In this document: positions 1 to 11,506 of the stretch, in pieces | How positions within the stretch are numbered: position 1 is the stretch's first letter | Layout of the letters: each line of letters begins with the position of its first letter | Origin: Acephala macrosclerotiorum | Lineage: Eukaryota > Ascomycota > Leotiomycetes > Helotiales > Mollisiaceae | Assembly: GCA_014904845.1 (NCBI GenBank) | Contig: MU119234.1 | Span: 124,001 to 188,000, forward strand | DNA length: 64,000 nucleotides | Direction: 5' to 3' | Translations under genes and position numbers: made by a program | The notes under the pieces: generated by a model | The model's input: only the letters and a program-made list of their open reading frames with translations | The model's database searches: none | Told to the model about the DNA's origin: nothing

Positions 1-573
1 ATAAGATTGGATCGCGAGTTGTCATCTTGCGGCGAGAATAGATCGTGTTGGTCTCGAGATATCGTAGTCTTACGTCGTGCCTCTAGCTCGATGTTCAAGT
101 TGGGGCCGAAATCGATTTCGTTCATGGCAAGTAGACTAGTAGGACATGTCCGAGTCTCAAAGGAAAGAAATAACCTCGGTAAAGGTACTGAGGAGAAGAT
201 GGCTTCGCAACCGGTGTGCGGCGCGTATATTATTTCAGGGCGAACCCACCTTGTGCCTCGATGGGTATGGCGCAGTAACAGGACCTGCATATTGCATTCG
301 GACGCCTTCATTAACATAGCCAATGAACGAGACTATGTGCGTTGAAATCTAACGTTTGACATTGCTGTCAAACAAAACACTGATGCAATCAAACGAAACA
401 GAAGCCTGACGGTGGGCCCCAACTTTGGTTTGATATCGCGTGATATTATAGGAAAAAACACTACTCAGTACGACGTACCATTCATTCATTGCTTGCCCTC
501 ACCCAATGTCCGTGTTCTCTTTAAGCTGTCTCCGATTAGACCTTCAAAAGTACATGCACATCTTATGAGCTAG
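1..573. other. gene-poor left edge
   Basis: I recognise no gene here. A 112-codon frame on the plus strand (7-345) has no recognisable domain, no signal peptide and no splice context, and is probably chance. The last 100 bases are the 3' flank of the minus-strand gene that follows. Confidence 0.5.
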
Positions 574-1071
574 CTATTCCACATTATCGCCAGCACAAGT
601 AGTACCGTCACTCTCCGCAACATAGATCTTCCAGACATTCTCAAATTGGTTCTGGAATGCCTCCACGGCTTCCTCGCTAATCTCCTCGACATCTGCGGCT
701 TCCATCTCTTTCCTACTCATTACATTAGCATTTTATGCCTATGTATAGGGTGTAACTAACCTGAGATCGGACAAGACTTCCTGCATTCCTGGACAGTCGT
801 GCTTCTCGTGACAGCGGTCACACCTTAAATTGTTGTCAAATCTGGTGAAAGCTTCCTCCACCATCATCAGCCATTCCTCTGTCAATTCGTCCTTAACTTC
901 GAACGGGAGCTTGCAGTCCGGTCCTTCCATGTGCTCGTTTCGCGCGATAGCTTGGAGACGCTCGAGGCGGGCGTACGAGATTGGGGCGACAAATCGTGGG
1001 CTCGAGGGTGGAGGGTTCTTCTTGGTTTTGCGCCGGATTTTGGCTTGTTCCTTTGCCCATGACTGTGACAT
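574..1071 (-). CDS. small conserved-looking CxxC protein
   Basis: The chosen start is the ATG at 1071, which opens a basic N-terminus (MSQSWAKEQAKIRRKTKKN). Upstream in-frame sequence looks like leader. The middle is helical and acidic and carries CDRCHEKHDCPGMQEV, a C-x2-C-x4-HxC arrangement that could bind zinc. An intron of about 47 nt (donor GTTAGT at 760, acceptor at 714) follows the residues SDLR. Read as it stands, exon 2 gives about 24 residues and stops at 641-643. Shifting one base near 660, in a GGG run, instead opens an acidic tail (FQNQFENVWKIYVAESD) ending with TAG at 574. The longer tail reads more like protein, so either a one-base error or a truncation is present. No family recognised. 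Confidence 0.5.
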
Positions 1072-2615
1072 CGTGAAGTCGGTGGTTTGCACGTTGATCG
1101 AGATGGCAGTTGTGATTTCGGAATGGATATGCTGCCGTTTGATTGTGATCGTAAAATGAGCGGAGGCGGAAGAGAAACTGCGTGCTGTAATTGTATTACC
1201 GTAGATGTCGTAGATACAGTACGATAGACCCGTGGCTGTGATTGTGGAAAAGTGTGTTGCGACGAAGATGGTTCGTGTCTGCGGAAGCAAATAAATATTA
1301 CCACAAAGTCGCCGACGAATGTAGTCTATCGTCGAGTGTCTACTGGCGGAGGTAAGCAATGAAGCATTCAATGAAGCATTGTTCTCTGAGGGGATGAAGT
1401 CAGGGATGAAATGTTACGTGCATCAACCCGTTGTCCTTGCTTAAGATGAAATGTCCGACGAAAAGTACCTTTATAGGCGAAAGAGCTAAATAGTTCTTGA
1501 GAAGTTGTCCTTTGATCCCTTAGACACTCCAGTGGGAATGGAAAAAGAATGGGAAAGGATACTTGAGAGCCAAGACTCAAAGCACGCACCGTAAATCCTG
1601 GGTCTAATGTACAACCGCATTTATCTTCATCAAATCGAGGGACAGCGGTCATGCATGTTGAAAAGCAGGGAAAGATCTTCAGTTGCTTAAATCCTGTGCT
1701 GCAGCCGCCAATGGTAAATAGAGAGAAGAGTAGGGAAATGTGTTGAAGGCCGTAGCCCAGCTTGCAGCAGGCCCATGGCCAAATCCACGATGGCGGATTA
1801 CCTATAATGAATGGAGCTACGACAATGATACTTCACGAATTTACCTAAGGAAGGATTTGTTCTTTATTTCCTTCTTGAAGTACCTGCAGTCCAAGTATCC
1901 CGAGGGGAAATGAAGAGAGCAAGCAGAGTGAAAGATGCTTCTGAAGTCGATGCGCCTTTTCGTCAAGTATCCCAAGCCAAAACTTCAGGTTGTCCTGAAA
2001 GAGTTGCAATAAGTTGGGAAGGAAAGGCTATCGTTCTTCGATTTGTCCGAGGCCAACTTCGAATCACTGACGGAGATGAGGACTACGAATCCATGGCTGT
2101 ACCTTGCAGGTGCTTCGTAATCGAGTGCAGGACCGTATGTTACCTTTAACGAATCGAAGTGCCGGTTTTAAGGTTCATGAGTCCGAAGCGAAGATCAAAT
2201 CATTCCTTCTTTTCTTCTTCGATGGCTGCAAGTGCATTGAAAGAAACGTCGGATGATGTGGAAAGCCGGAGAAAGGTCAGCAAGGCTCCCTTGACGCCCA
2301 ATGCATGACATCCGAAGCAACCAACAACTTCGAAACTCATCTCGAATCGCATTCGTTGCCGACGTAGGGCTGAGAAACTGATGTTGTTGATGTTTTGACA
2401 AAAGAGAGTAAAGTTTAAAGAAATTCGGAAAATAAAATGCCGATAAAGCCGCTGGATTGTAGCTTCCTCAGGCAGAAACGCCTTGTCCGAAAATGGAAAG
2501 GTCGCAACGTGGTTTCCTCCAAGTCTCTGATAATCAACAGGCCCCTCCGATATCCTTCGCGATCCCTCTTCAACCTATCAACCACGAATAATTCCAGCGA
2601 ATCCGTAGCCAAGCT
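1072..2615. other. intergenic, no supported gene
   Basis: This is the divergent region between the CxxC gene and SF3B6. Short frames at 1368-1652 (minus), 1910-2149 (plus) and 2195-2401 (minus) have no domain, no conserved composition and no splice sites that would extend them. I see no RNA gene or repeat. Confidence 0.45.
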
Positions 2616-3211
2616 ATGAGTCGAGGCGGTAAACTTGCTCCCGAGGTCAATCGGTAAGAATCTCCCCATGCCATCGTCGTTTCGACGAGACAGAAACTGA
2701 CAAGTTGCCACAGAGCGCTCTTTGTAAAGAACCTGAGGTTCGTAACTCTGACCAGATGGCCTTCGCAGATGAGGAGGAGATATATACTGAGCAGGTGTAC
2801 TGACTGTGGGCAGCTACAACGTTACACCCGAGGAACTCTTCGACCTGTTTGGCAAGTTTGGGCCGATCCGGTATGTTGGGCAACCACGATTCTTGGTCGC
2901 ACGACGCGGTATACTGATTCTTTATAGCCAAATACGCCAAGGCATCGCAAACAACACCAAGGGCACGGCATTCGTTGTCTATGAGGATGTGATGGATGCA
3001 AAGATGGCTTGCGACAAGTTAAACGGCTTCAACTTCCAAAATCGATATCTCGTCGGTACGTAGCAATCGCAATCAAGCATCACGCGACCAGCATCAGCTA
3101 ACGTTTGCAGTACTCTACCACCAACCAGACAAGATGGTTCGATCGAAAGAGGACCTCGAATCCCGTAAGGAGAATTTAGAGCAGCTCAAGAGACAGCACG
3201 GTATCGAATGA
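2616..3211 (+). CDS. SF3B6: splicing factor 3B subunit 6 (p14)
   Basis: Single-RRM subunit of the U2 snRNP SF3b complex, which sits at the branch-point adenosine in the nucleus. Five exons: 2616-2653, 2714-2737, 2814-2870, 2928-3055 and 3111-3211, giving 115 aa, the usual family size. The start [13 protein letters not shown] keeps the N-terminal PEVNR typical of p14. RNP2 (LFVKNL) lies at residues 15-20 and RNP1 (KGTAFVVYE) at 51-59. The [11 protein letters not shown] and NRYLVVLYHQ blocks are hallmark p14 sequence. The residue aligned with human Tyr22, which contacts the branch adenosine, is Phe16 here. The protein ends in a basic helix ([15 protein letters not shown]). The introns are 50-76 nt with GT-AG ends and every joint keeps frame. 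A four-intron gene this short is typical of ancient spliceosomal genes. Confidence 0.95.
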
Positions 3212-4012
3212 CAACAAGACGAGCCTGCGGATCGGTCACCTCTCTCTCGACCTCGAAACGCGGTATCATACAACACAAGCTCTGCAGGCTCGTCTACGCT
3301 AGTATCCGGCGAAAAGGATAATGTCACCTCTACGAATGGGAAACATCGGGTGAATAACGGGCGTCGACGTTCTAGTACTTCTATTGCTCAAAACACAGCA
3401 TCGTTCTTTGCTTCTATCAGGGGCTGGTTTTCCAAATAAGGCGTTAAGGGACGGATCCTGATCTGCAAATAGCAGTATGAATGGTGGTCAGATGTCTCCA
3501 TGATGGTTTGCCTGGAATTCTGCGGTTTTCTTCTTTGGTCATCACTTCGTGATAGCTTGCCAAATTGATCCACTTGCTACCGTCTTCGGGCATAGCATCA
3601 AGCAACAAACCTCGCTCTTTGATCGTCATGTTTGATACTTGGCTTGCAGCTGGCAACCCGGTAAGCCCTGCTGTTGAAATACCCAAGTGGATGTCCGACT
3701 GCGCACGTACTTTTGTACGGAAATGTTCTTGTCTTGTCTTCGTTACTCTCCCCACTTTCACAATAAATGATCCTTGGGATTATCTTTTCGCCGACACACG
3801 CATTTACATCCACACGTGCCTTCCCAAGATTGGCTTATCCGGCTAGCTTAGGCTTCGTCAGCCCCGCCTTCCTTCGGCCTCCTCTTATCTCCTGCTTCCT
3901 TTCTTACAAGTGATTTCACATCTTCAACATCACGAATCAAACAAAGCTTCCAACAAATCTAAATCAAGTACCTTCTACAACTTCAAACTAAACCTCTACA
4001 ATAACAAGCAAA
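3212..4012. other. 3' flank of SF3B6 and CT-rich leader of the next gene
   Basis: No gene recognised. The stretch from about 3850 to 4012 is rich in CT and CA, which is usual for promoters and leaders of strongly expressed fungal genes. It runs straight into the short metallothionein-like gene. Overlapping frames on both strands at 3444-3846 have no protein-like features. Confidence 0.5.
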
Positions 4013-4193
4013 ATGCACGGCTCCGATTGCCCAAAGTGTGGTGCCAGTGGCCAAAGCGACAAGACTTGCTCTTCTTGCGGTGCTGTATGTGCCCCCTCCC
4101 AACCCTTCTCTTCCTTCACCTCTTTGCTGTCAACTATGCAACACGTTGTAAGTCCATCAAAACTGATAGGGAACACAGTCCTGCCCCAACTAA
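4013..4193 (+). CDS. tiny Cys-rich metallothionein-like peptide
   Basis: Two exons (4013-4084 and 4179-4193) give a 28-residue protein. It starts MHGSDCPKCGASGQSD, continues KTCSSCGA, and after the intron ends SCPN. It holds two CxxC pairs plus one further Cys, at regular spacing, and almost no hydrophobic residues. That is the make-up of a small fungal metallothionein binding copper or zinc in the cytosol. The intron has a GTATGT donor, a CTGAT branch and a CAG acceptor, and is larger (94 nt) than the whole first exon. Reading through the donor gives a 78-residue frame without further Cys pattern, so the spliced form is preferred. It has a long CT-rich leader. Function is inferred from composition only. 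A zinc-ribbon fragment is the alternative. Confidence 0.6.
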
Positions 4194-4268
4194 ACGACCT
4201 CATCTCTCAGCCTCGGCATCTCGACGTGACAACTCCCACGAGGCTTTGATACGACAGCGGACACATAG

Positions 4269-4789
4269 CTAGCTTGGTGGATAGGCTGCTTTGAATTTTT
4301 CTTCATACCTTGTTGTTATTACGGGTGCAGCATGGCAGGGCGTGGACTTGGTGGGGTGTATGGATGGCAGTTGCTTCGGATACCGGGAGTTTGCTCGATG
4401 GTTGCTGATGAGGGACGAAGCCATGGCTGTCACGAATGAATGCAATGCTTTCTCTGCCACCTCCTTCCGTTCGTCCTCGATTTCAGTAAACTGTTGCAAG
4501 AATTGTGAAACGTTGTGTTACTGTGAATGGGCTGATACTGGTGATACGTGAAGACTATGATGAAGTGATTCCCCACTTCTTGAAATTCTGTAGCATTCGA
4601 AACAATCTTCTTCCAGACGATAGAGAGGGATGACCACCAGAATCCACAAAGCTGTAAGCCACTGAAATCATTCCTAGTTACATCGCTTCTTACTGGTTGG
4701 CAGTTTGCTGACCGCCGCTCGTGCCTTTGCTGGTGTCTGGTGATTCTTCGGCTTAAGTCCGCGTGATCTTTAAGCTCAGAGGCAACCAC
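4269..4789 (-). pseudogene. possible conserved minus-strand gene with frameshift
   Basis: Two minus-strand frames read like one protein. The upstream part holds WWSSLSIVWKKIVSNATEFQ and VFTYHQYQPIHSNTTFHN. The downstream part starts FTEIEDERKEVAEKALHSF and is clearly helical and charged. They sit in different frames and would join smoothly (HNSCNS-FTEIEDERKE) if one T were added to the TTT run near 4494. No ATG opens the upstream frame, so a 5' exon would be missing or lost. No family recognised. It may be a decayed gene or an assembly error. Confidence 0.3.
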
Positions 4790-4799
4790 GACGCTGCAA

Positions 4800-5334
4800 C
4801 TTAACTATCATCGAGAGTACTAGTAAATATCGAAGAAAATGATATAGTGAGACTCTGCATAGAAGATAACCTCCGCAAAATGGAAAGCATTTGAACAACT
4901 TCAAAAGTATCCGTCACGTGAATCAACTCTAAAATTAAGGTGTCGCACTAGACCACGATTCGCCTTCAGACCCAACGCTAGACTACCCCAAGACCCACAT
5001 CCTTCGTCGACATAGCCGCAATCAAGGCTACACAGCTTTACAGTCCAGCATGTCATCGATATTGTCGCCTGCCTCCGACTTCACTTGAGTCCTTCACATT
5101 TGTCACCTACTTCATCGAAACATATACAAAGTGGCCTTTTGCGAATTAGAGCCGCCTGCGTCACAGATTCAGCACTAATCGCTCCGCAGAAGGCAACCCT
5201 AGTTCACGTCGAAACAACACAACTTCTGTGCAACTACAACGAACCCGAATGGTCTGCCTACAACGCGCCGAATCTCCAAGCGCCCTTCCTCTACGATCGA
5301 TCGAAATATCTGCAGCTCGACAGCAGAATAGCTC
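4800..5334. other. upstream region of STIMATE-type gene
   Basis: About 530 bases with no gene. The segment 4920-5330 is AC/CT-rich and is probably the promoter and 5' leader of the plus-strand membrane-protein gene. Other frames here are shadows of that gene. Confidence 0.45.
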
Positions 5335-6645
5335 ATGCTTCCCCCACCGGGCTTGGAGCCCACAGCCGTCGCCTCTCTCGAGAATGCAACTCCAACACTT
5401 CTCTCTACAGCGATAGCGACCGCTTCCTCCCTCCTCCTCGATGTCACAGCCACTGCCGCGGCAGCAGCTGCAACTGCAACCTCACTCTCAGACGATGGAG
5501 GCAGACCACCACCAGACAACGGTGAATGCAGACTCCTAGGACCCTTCGCCATATTCGTACAAGGAGCATTAGGAGTATTGGCTTTGACAGCACTGGTATA
5601 TAAACGCTGGAGGGAAAGACCACAACGCCCACTGAAAATCTGGTTCTTCGACGTCTCGAAACAGGTGGTGGGAAGTGTGTTGGTGCATATTGCGAATTTG
5701 CTTATGAGCATGCTATCAAGCGGACAGTTCAGCATTGCGGTGGCACCAGCGACGGTTTCGACGGGGGTGGAGAGGAGGATGATTGATTCGCAGGGGAATT
5801 ATAAGCCGAATCCTTGTAGTTTTTACTTGTTGAATCTGGCGATTGATGTAAGTAATGCCTTTTATTTTCTATTGTTTGTATGTTCAAGGCTAATGTGACA
5901 CTGGCAGACAACGATAGGAATCCCAATCCTAATCTTCCTCCTCCGAATCCTGACCGCCCTCTTTGCTATGACACCAGTCGGCAACCCCCGCGAATCAATC
6001 GAGTCAGGCAACTACGGCAATCCCCCAAGACCATGGTGGTGGTTCAAACAATCCATAATCTACTTCATCGGCCTAATGGGCATGAAAGTCTGCGTCCTAA
6101 TAATCTTCCTCGTTCTCCCCTGGATCTCCCGAGTCGGCGACTGGGCCCTAAAATGGACAGAAGGCGACGAAGTCCTCCAAGTGATCTTCGTCATGTTGGT
6201 CTTCCCAGTCATCATGAACGCGACTCAATATTATATCATTGATTCGTTTATTAAGAATCAGAAGCCGGGAGATGGACATGAGAGGATTCCGGATCATGAT
6301 CATGATGGGGAGGAACAGCTTAATCCGTATGAGGATCCACAAAGTGGGAGTAGTGATGAGATTCATTCCGGCGATGAGGATGACGAGGTGCTGGCTAAGG
6401 CGGATGAGGTTAAGAAGCAGAAGGTGCAGAGTAAGGTGAAGAGCAAGAAGGGGAGTGGGAGTAGGCTGAGTTCAGGGAGGGGGAGCTTGAAGAAGGATAA
6501 TAGGGACTATGACCCTATCTTAGATGGGGAAAGCAGCCCCACGGTCGTTGGGAGCGCTAGCGCTAGCGAGCGAGACCGACTCGTGTTGAAGGAGGCAGAT
6601 TCCGAAGACGAGTCGGAGCAGCGAAGGATACGGAGCAAGCCTTGA
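5335..6645 (+). CDS. vacuolar membrane protein, STIMATE/YPL162C family
   Basis: Two exons (5335-5847 and 5908-6645) encode 416 aa. An Ala/Thr-rich N-terminus precedes the conserved core: GPFAIFVQGALGVLALTALV, then KIWFFDVSKQVVGSVLVHIA, NYKPNPCSFYLLNLAIDTT, and after the intron IPILIFLLRILTALFA and WWWFKQSIIYFIGLMGMKV. Four to five membrane segments are visible, the last ending VIMNATQYYIIDSFIKNQK. This is the STIMATE (TMEM110) type, vacuolar in yeast and at ER-plasma membrane contacts in animals. The C-terminal 170 residues are cytosolic, acidic then basic and Ser-rich (HDHDGEEQLNPYEDP), a likely phospho-regulated tail. The intron has donor GTAAGT and acceptor CAG. The precise substrate or role is not shown by the sequence. 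Confidence 0.88.
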
Positions 6646-7885
6646 TCTGCGGATTGACTATGGGGGGTTCCGAAAGCATAATGTTGGTATATACAATTGG
6701 ACATAGGCATGTTTTAGTACACTGGGTGGATTGGTGTTCATAGGTTGTGGGCTTGGAGTTACTACTCTTTTTTTCTGTACGCATCACACACGAGTTGCGC
6801 TGGCATGGAGTTGGGGTGTTTTAGATAGTCCCACTTCACTTAGGACGTGCATGCATGGCATAGCATGGCATCAGCCAATTGAAATGTTAACCCCCAAGGT
6901 CCCTAGTATTCATGGACATTGTGACTCGAGTGAATATGACCTTGCTGTCGAATTTTCTGTCGATGGGGCTAGACGACTATTTATACAACGAACCCGTCCC
7001 ACCGGAGTAAAAGGTGATCCAACCAAGATCACCTATCCCATAATCGAGCCTTGTTCCCGTCGTCTTGCCTTGCATTTGCCACGGAGTTACTGCTGCACAG
7101 ATGTTCAACTTACAATATGTCGACCTAGTGGTCGTTGGTCTTCTGCCCGTTCTTGAAATTCGGGCTTTCTACATTGTTTTATTGCTGTCAATGTTTGCTG
7201 CTGTCAGATGTTTACTGCTATCAATTGCCCACCACCGCCAGCCTTTCATCCGCTCTTGATCCATATCAAAGAAGGCTGATCTCTGTACTCGTTAGTTCGG
7301 CTTCTTGAAGTGATTCATCGCTGCTCAAAGAATTAAATCGAGGTTCGATGTATTAGATAGGAATGAATATTTACAAGGGTCTGGTTAGTTTTAGGGTGCT
7401 GAGAGCTTCGACGATGGAGTGAGTGCTTGTCGTCTCTAAAGGTCACTTTAAGAAGTGAAGGTGGCTGATTATATATTTCCCTCGACCGCGAGGTGACAGA
7501 TCTCGCAATTATCTTTTGACGCATAAAGTAGCTGAGCTGCGCGAGTCAAGTAAATGGCGTTTGGTCGACATTCGAGGCAACTCCATATAGCACCAACTTC
7601 CCGCAAGAAGCTGACGGCAGATCTAACCCGAGGGGCCGAACAAGAAGCCAGGAGCCTTTCTCGATCTCAAAATATCGCAATTCTGTGTTTACAATCTGCC
7701 TATAGAAATAATTATACCTCTGAAGTCGTCATTTATCTCTCGAGATTAAAGTTCTCAACCTCTATCAACGCTCCGGTGGTAGTTATTGCTTGGTTATTTT
7801 CTGTTGTCAATGATTTATTGCTGTCAACTGTTTGACTTCCCGTTGGAATTCAAGAAGAGAAATGAGAAAAGCTTCTTGCTATCGT
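6646..7885. other. long intergenic region
   Basis: About 1.2 kb without a supportable gene. The TGCTGTCAA word and close variants recur (near 7186, 7200, 7217, 7802 and 7822), with another copy near 361. They look like scattered remnants of a short repeat and not a clear array. Frames at 6731-7156, 7065-7259 and 7554-7835 show no domain or splice logic. Confidence 0.4.
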
Positions 7886-9143
7886 TCATCCCATCACAAC
7901 ATTTGCAGCCATTGCTGCCAACACACACTCCCCCAAAGTTAAACTCTGTTTCATACCTTGCAATCCACCCAACATACCCTCGCCAGGTCCACTCTCATCA
8001 TTGCTAACAGCCAGATCTCTTACCACGGGACTCAAGACTAGGAAAGCACGGTTGTTAAACTCAGCATCGAATGTCTTATCCGCACATCCGAGGGTGAGAT
8101 TAATCCTGAGCATACAGTATTACATGATATTTAACGAAGACAAGCTCAATCCGAGATTCGTCTACACTATAGGCAAGTTGAGCAACTCAGAGACATCGTT
8201 CCGTAGCCCAACATCCATAATCAGACTGAGGTCTTTCCGTTCAGCGAGTATTGAGGAAGTGTTGAATGAGTGCTGCGTTTCCACCACGCTCTTAGCTCGC
8301 AGGACTACGTTGTTGATGGGTGTGATTTTGCAAGCCTTCAATGTCAGGGGCGGAGTTGGAATCTTGGGCGTGGAAACCTCGGGCTTGTGCATGAATGATA
8401 AGAGGATGGGGAGTGGGCCGCCGACACAGACTACTCGGGGACGTTGACGGCCATCATAAATTCCCACGAGGGGGTTGTATCTTTCTTGAAAAGTGACTTG
8501 AGTTTCGAAGTTTGGACGGGTGCCGAGGGATTCAGAGCTGCTGATCGACAAGTAAAAGTGCGGCGAGGTGCGGCGACCCATGAGGTAGATTTGGGGTCAG
8601 GTTCGGCGATGAGACGGCTGGGAAGATAGTAAAGATCTATCTTTGCGATCTTCTTAGTCTTTCCAGACGAGAAGACTCCAGATTTTCCGGAGTTGAATTC
8701 GAGCTTCGCTTCAAGACTATACGTCACGGTACCTTCTCCTCTCTCATATCCCAATGTCTGAGTTGACTTGAATGTCATCGATGGCGGCAGTTGCGTTCCC
8801 CAAGGATTCTTGGCTGGCCATTTCTTCTCTTGCTCTTTATCACTCCGAGACGGAGCGGTAAAACTGAATGGCAACTCATGTTTTGCTGCTAGGAGATCTC
8901 CTTTTGCAAAATCTGCGCTTCGTTGAACAGCGTGATTTTTCCCAAGAAGATAGAATCTTTGACTTTGATCTTGGTGTTTGACTTTCCAAAGAAGGTGGGA
9001 GTAGCGGTACAAGCGGAGTAAGGCGTTGCGTTGGGATAAGCAACAAAGCTAGATATGACCTGACCGCTTGTCACTACATGAGTTGAGAGCCCAGCGAGTA
9101 GCGAAGCAGAGAAAATCGAGATTTTGATATCACGATTTGACAT
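7886..9143 (-). pseudogene. arrestin-like (S-antigen N-like) gene, frameshifted
   Basis: From the ATG at 9143 the protein begins MSNRDIKISIFSASLLAG and runs through an arrestin-type beta-sandwich pattern (TSGQVISSFVAY, FFGKSNTKIKVKD, FLGKITLFNEAQILQK). The next block, LLAAKHELPFSFTAPS, equivalent to the arrestin H-x-F/L-PF-F motif, lies in another frame. One extra A in the AAAA run at 8902-8905 would join them. The second frame continues with YLPSRLIAEPDPKS and RRTFTCRSAALNPS to MAVNVP. A further missing base in the CCCC run at 8437-8440 separates it from RVVCVGGPLPILLSFM. An intron near 8113-8160 then leads to INLTLGCADKTFDAEFNN and the stop at 7886. Family: fungal arrestin-like trafficking adaptors. 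No PPxY motif is visible. Two one-base losses make it a pseudogene or an assembly artefact. Confidence 0.6.
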
Positions 9144-9907
9144 TGTATTTTGCTTTCTAGAGAACCCTCAACGATAAACTTTCTTGGAGAAGAAGAGACG
9201 GATTTTGCGGCTGACGATTGGCAGCTTCGTTGGTTAAACTTTGATATGACAAATGTGAGTTGAAAGGAAATATTTGTGAGATAGTCTTAGACTGCTGATC
9301 GGAGCGTGCTGAGTTTAAATCTAATATTTGCGATCCATGTTTCTCTCCTGATCATAAGAAATGCCTGGGACAAAGCCTGGCAAGCCACACTCGAGGCGAG
9401 TCCTGTAACCGAGAAGACGTTACATTGACATGTCTGAAATCGAACGTTCACTTAAGTAGTGATACACGTGGAAAAGAGAACAGGGCTCATTGGTCGTAAT
9501 ATGCGGTAGAATCTATACCTAAGATATCGCGATGCCAGCTGCGACTTGGATCTCAACAAGAAAAGTCAGTCATGATGTCACGTGAATCCGCCCCCTTATT
9601 CGATTTATCGAAAGTCTCAGTCTTACAACCCTGATTTCTGCATGAACTGCATCTCAAATCCTCAAAGGAACTTAGAGCTCCTGCTCATGGTTTCTACAAA
9701 CGATCAGCCTGTACTTGCCTGGGACTATACAGAGTTCTCAAGCAGAAACCGAGAGCTATAGTTCATGAGCAGCGAAGGTATCAAAGGCCCTCATGTCCTT
9801 CATATCATATGATCAAGGCGTCAAGACCTCTGATGGACCAGAAGGTTGCTGCTGCATTACCAAGAGACAGGCAAACAATAAGAAGCACAATAAGACGCAA
9901 AATACAT
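9144..9907. other. intergenic, convergent/divergent spacer
   Basis: About 760 bases with no open frame of note. It includes the leader of the arrestin-like gene (9144-9300) and CACGTG-type E-box words near 9468 and 9580. Nothing else recognised. Confidence 0.45.
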
Positions 9908-11506
9908 TCAGTGATCGAGAACGCTGCACCCAAAAAAATAAATTGGGAAGATTATAGCATCATACGCCCACATACCCAACCGTAGACGAGTTGTTCCAGC
10001 TTCCGTGTTCACATCCCTAATCCAACCCAAATAACCGAACCCGTACTTCGCAAAGACTGCGGGACTATCATTGCAAACCAGCCTGCAAACATAAACTCGA
10101 TCCCCGAATTTCGCGTTGCTGAGATGGAGCGCCTTCATGCCGTAGCCATCTAGCAGATCTGAGATATTCGATGAATGTGAAAGGCAACCATTGGTGAAGG
10201 CTGAACCGACCTGCGAGACCAGAGAGAATGTCTCCCTGGTGTGAGTACCAGCTTTCCAATCCAGAAGCCATCCGCTCATAAAGAACCTGGCCAAGTCGTT
10301 CGGTTGAACGAAAATGCTGACATGGAATCCGAAGATAACATTGCCGCCGCCACATGCGTAATCTACTAGCTTTTCCTGAACTGCGATGAATATTTTCTTC
10401 ATTACCCCAGGATCACTGATGATGACAACGGCATAATTCTCTCCACCATTTGAAAGGTGTTGCATGGCACTGGCGATCTGTGTTGCTTCCACAACACTAA
10501 TCCTCAACCGAAGCTTCGCCATGACCTCTGAGTATATCTCATCGAGGAATGGTTGCTCCTCGAGTGATATGAGAAGAACGGCATTGCCAGTTGAAGACCC
10601 GGAGGTCCCAGCCACCTCATCGGAGGGAACTCCAAACTCGCTCAATACGACCTTGATTTAATTCCTATCCCATTTCCACTTCTTTTCTCCACGAATTCCT
10701 TCTGGTCTCTTCTGCTGACTTACTTTTCGAACCAAGATATCTTCTCCTTCTGATCTTTTGTAGGATTAGTGAGTCGTATGCCTCGAGCAGTTCCTGCCAA
10801 CCAGTGTATCCGCCGAAATCTTCAGCACACCCATGACTTCCGCCTTCCAGGCACACGAATTGTGTTTTCACTTCTGCTCGTCTGGTGCAGCTGATGACAT
10901 GCTCCCCACCATCACCGAAATCGTAGTTGTAGCGGATGCTTTTGTCTTTGGTCTTGGTATCGTCGAGAACCTTGAAGACTGTGATCTTTGAGCTATCTCG
11001 ACTTGGCGGCCCGTATGAGTAGTCGTCTTTCGGTGCTTAAATCTGTGATCTTGAGCAATGGATTGCCGCAAGCGAGCCGATGCTCGTCTCGTCAGAACGT
11101 CGAAATCATAGATATGAGTATTTGCCCATCCGAATGTAACCAGCAGCGATTCATGAGATTCAGCGAAGGTAGCGGTAGCTGGACATGATAAGACGCGAGT
11201 AACGCGTAGATTGGTAAGGAGCCTAGGAAGCAGGTCTACTTTCAGAATGTAGTTCAGGCGCTTGCGTTCGCTTTTGTGAGTTGGCCAATCTTGCTTCTTG
11301 TAGACTTGTACTGTACTACTGTGGGCCTATTTGGAGAGCCAGATGTGGATTTAATTGCCAGAAAGTCCTCGGCCCATCCTGAGAAATTCCAGCAAAAGTT
11401 GGAAAATTGGAAGTGCCACGGTCACACTTACCATAAGGGAGACACAATGTCCACCCTTGAGAGGTTTATCCTCGGCTTTGCCACAGACGGGACATTGGCT
11501 AGCCAT
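9908..11506 (-). pseudogene. degraded MYND / PRiA4_ORF3-like gene with extra C-terminal domain
   Basis: Successive conserved blocks of one protein family lie in different minus-strand frames. An ATG at 11506 starts MASQCPVCGKAEDKPLK, the first CxxC of a MYND finger. KKQDWPTHKSERKRLNYIL follows, the finger's end with its last Cys replaced. LLTNLRVTRVLSCPATATFA and VTFGWANTHIYDFDVL begin the PRiA4_ORF3-like domain, which continues as RLACGNPLLKITDLSTE, DDYSYGPPSRDSSKITVFK and YNYDFGDGGEHVISC in other frames. NPTKDQKEKISWFEK and KWKWDRN-stop-IKVVLSEFG follow. The last frame, 245 codons to 9908, stays open (VLLISLEEQPFLDEIYSEV, GYLGWIRDVNTEAGTTRLRL), an unnamed fungal domain that may once have been a separate gene. 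At least four frameshifts and an in-frame TAA (possibly CAA to TAA) show it is broken. Only the C-terminal part could still be made. Confidence 0.6.

Noticed and set aside
7..345. 112-codon plus-strand frame
   Set aside because: No domain, composition or splice support; the leader-like sequence is probably chance open.
7180..7830. Recurring TGCTGTCAA words as a CRISPR-like or tandem array
   Set aside because: Spacing is irregular, the copies are short and degenerate, and this is a eukaryote. Only a scattered remnant is supported.
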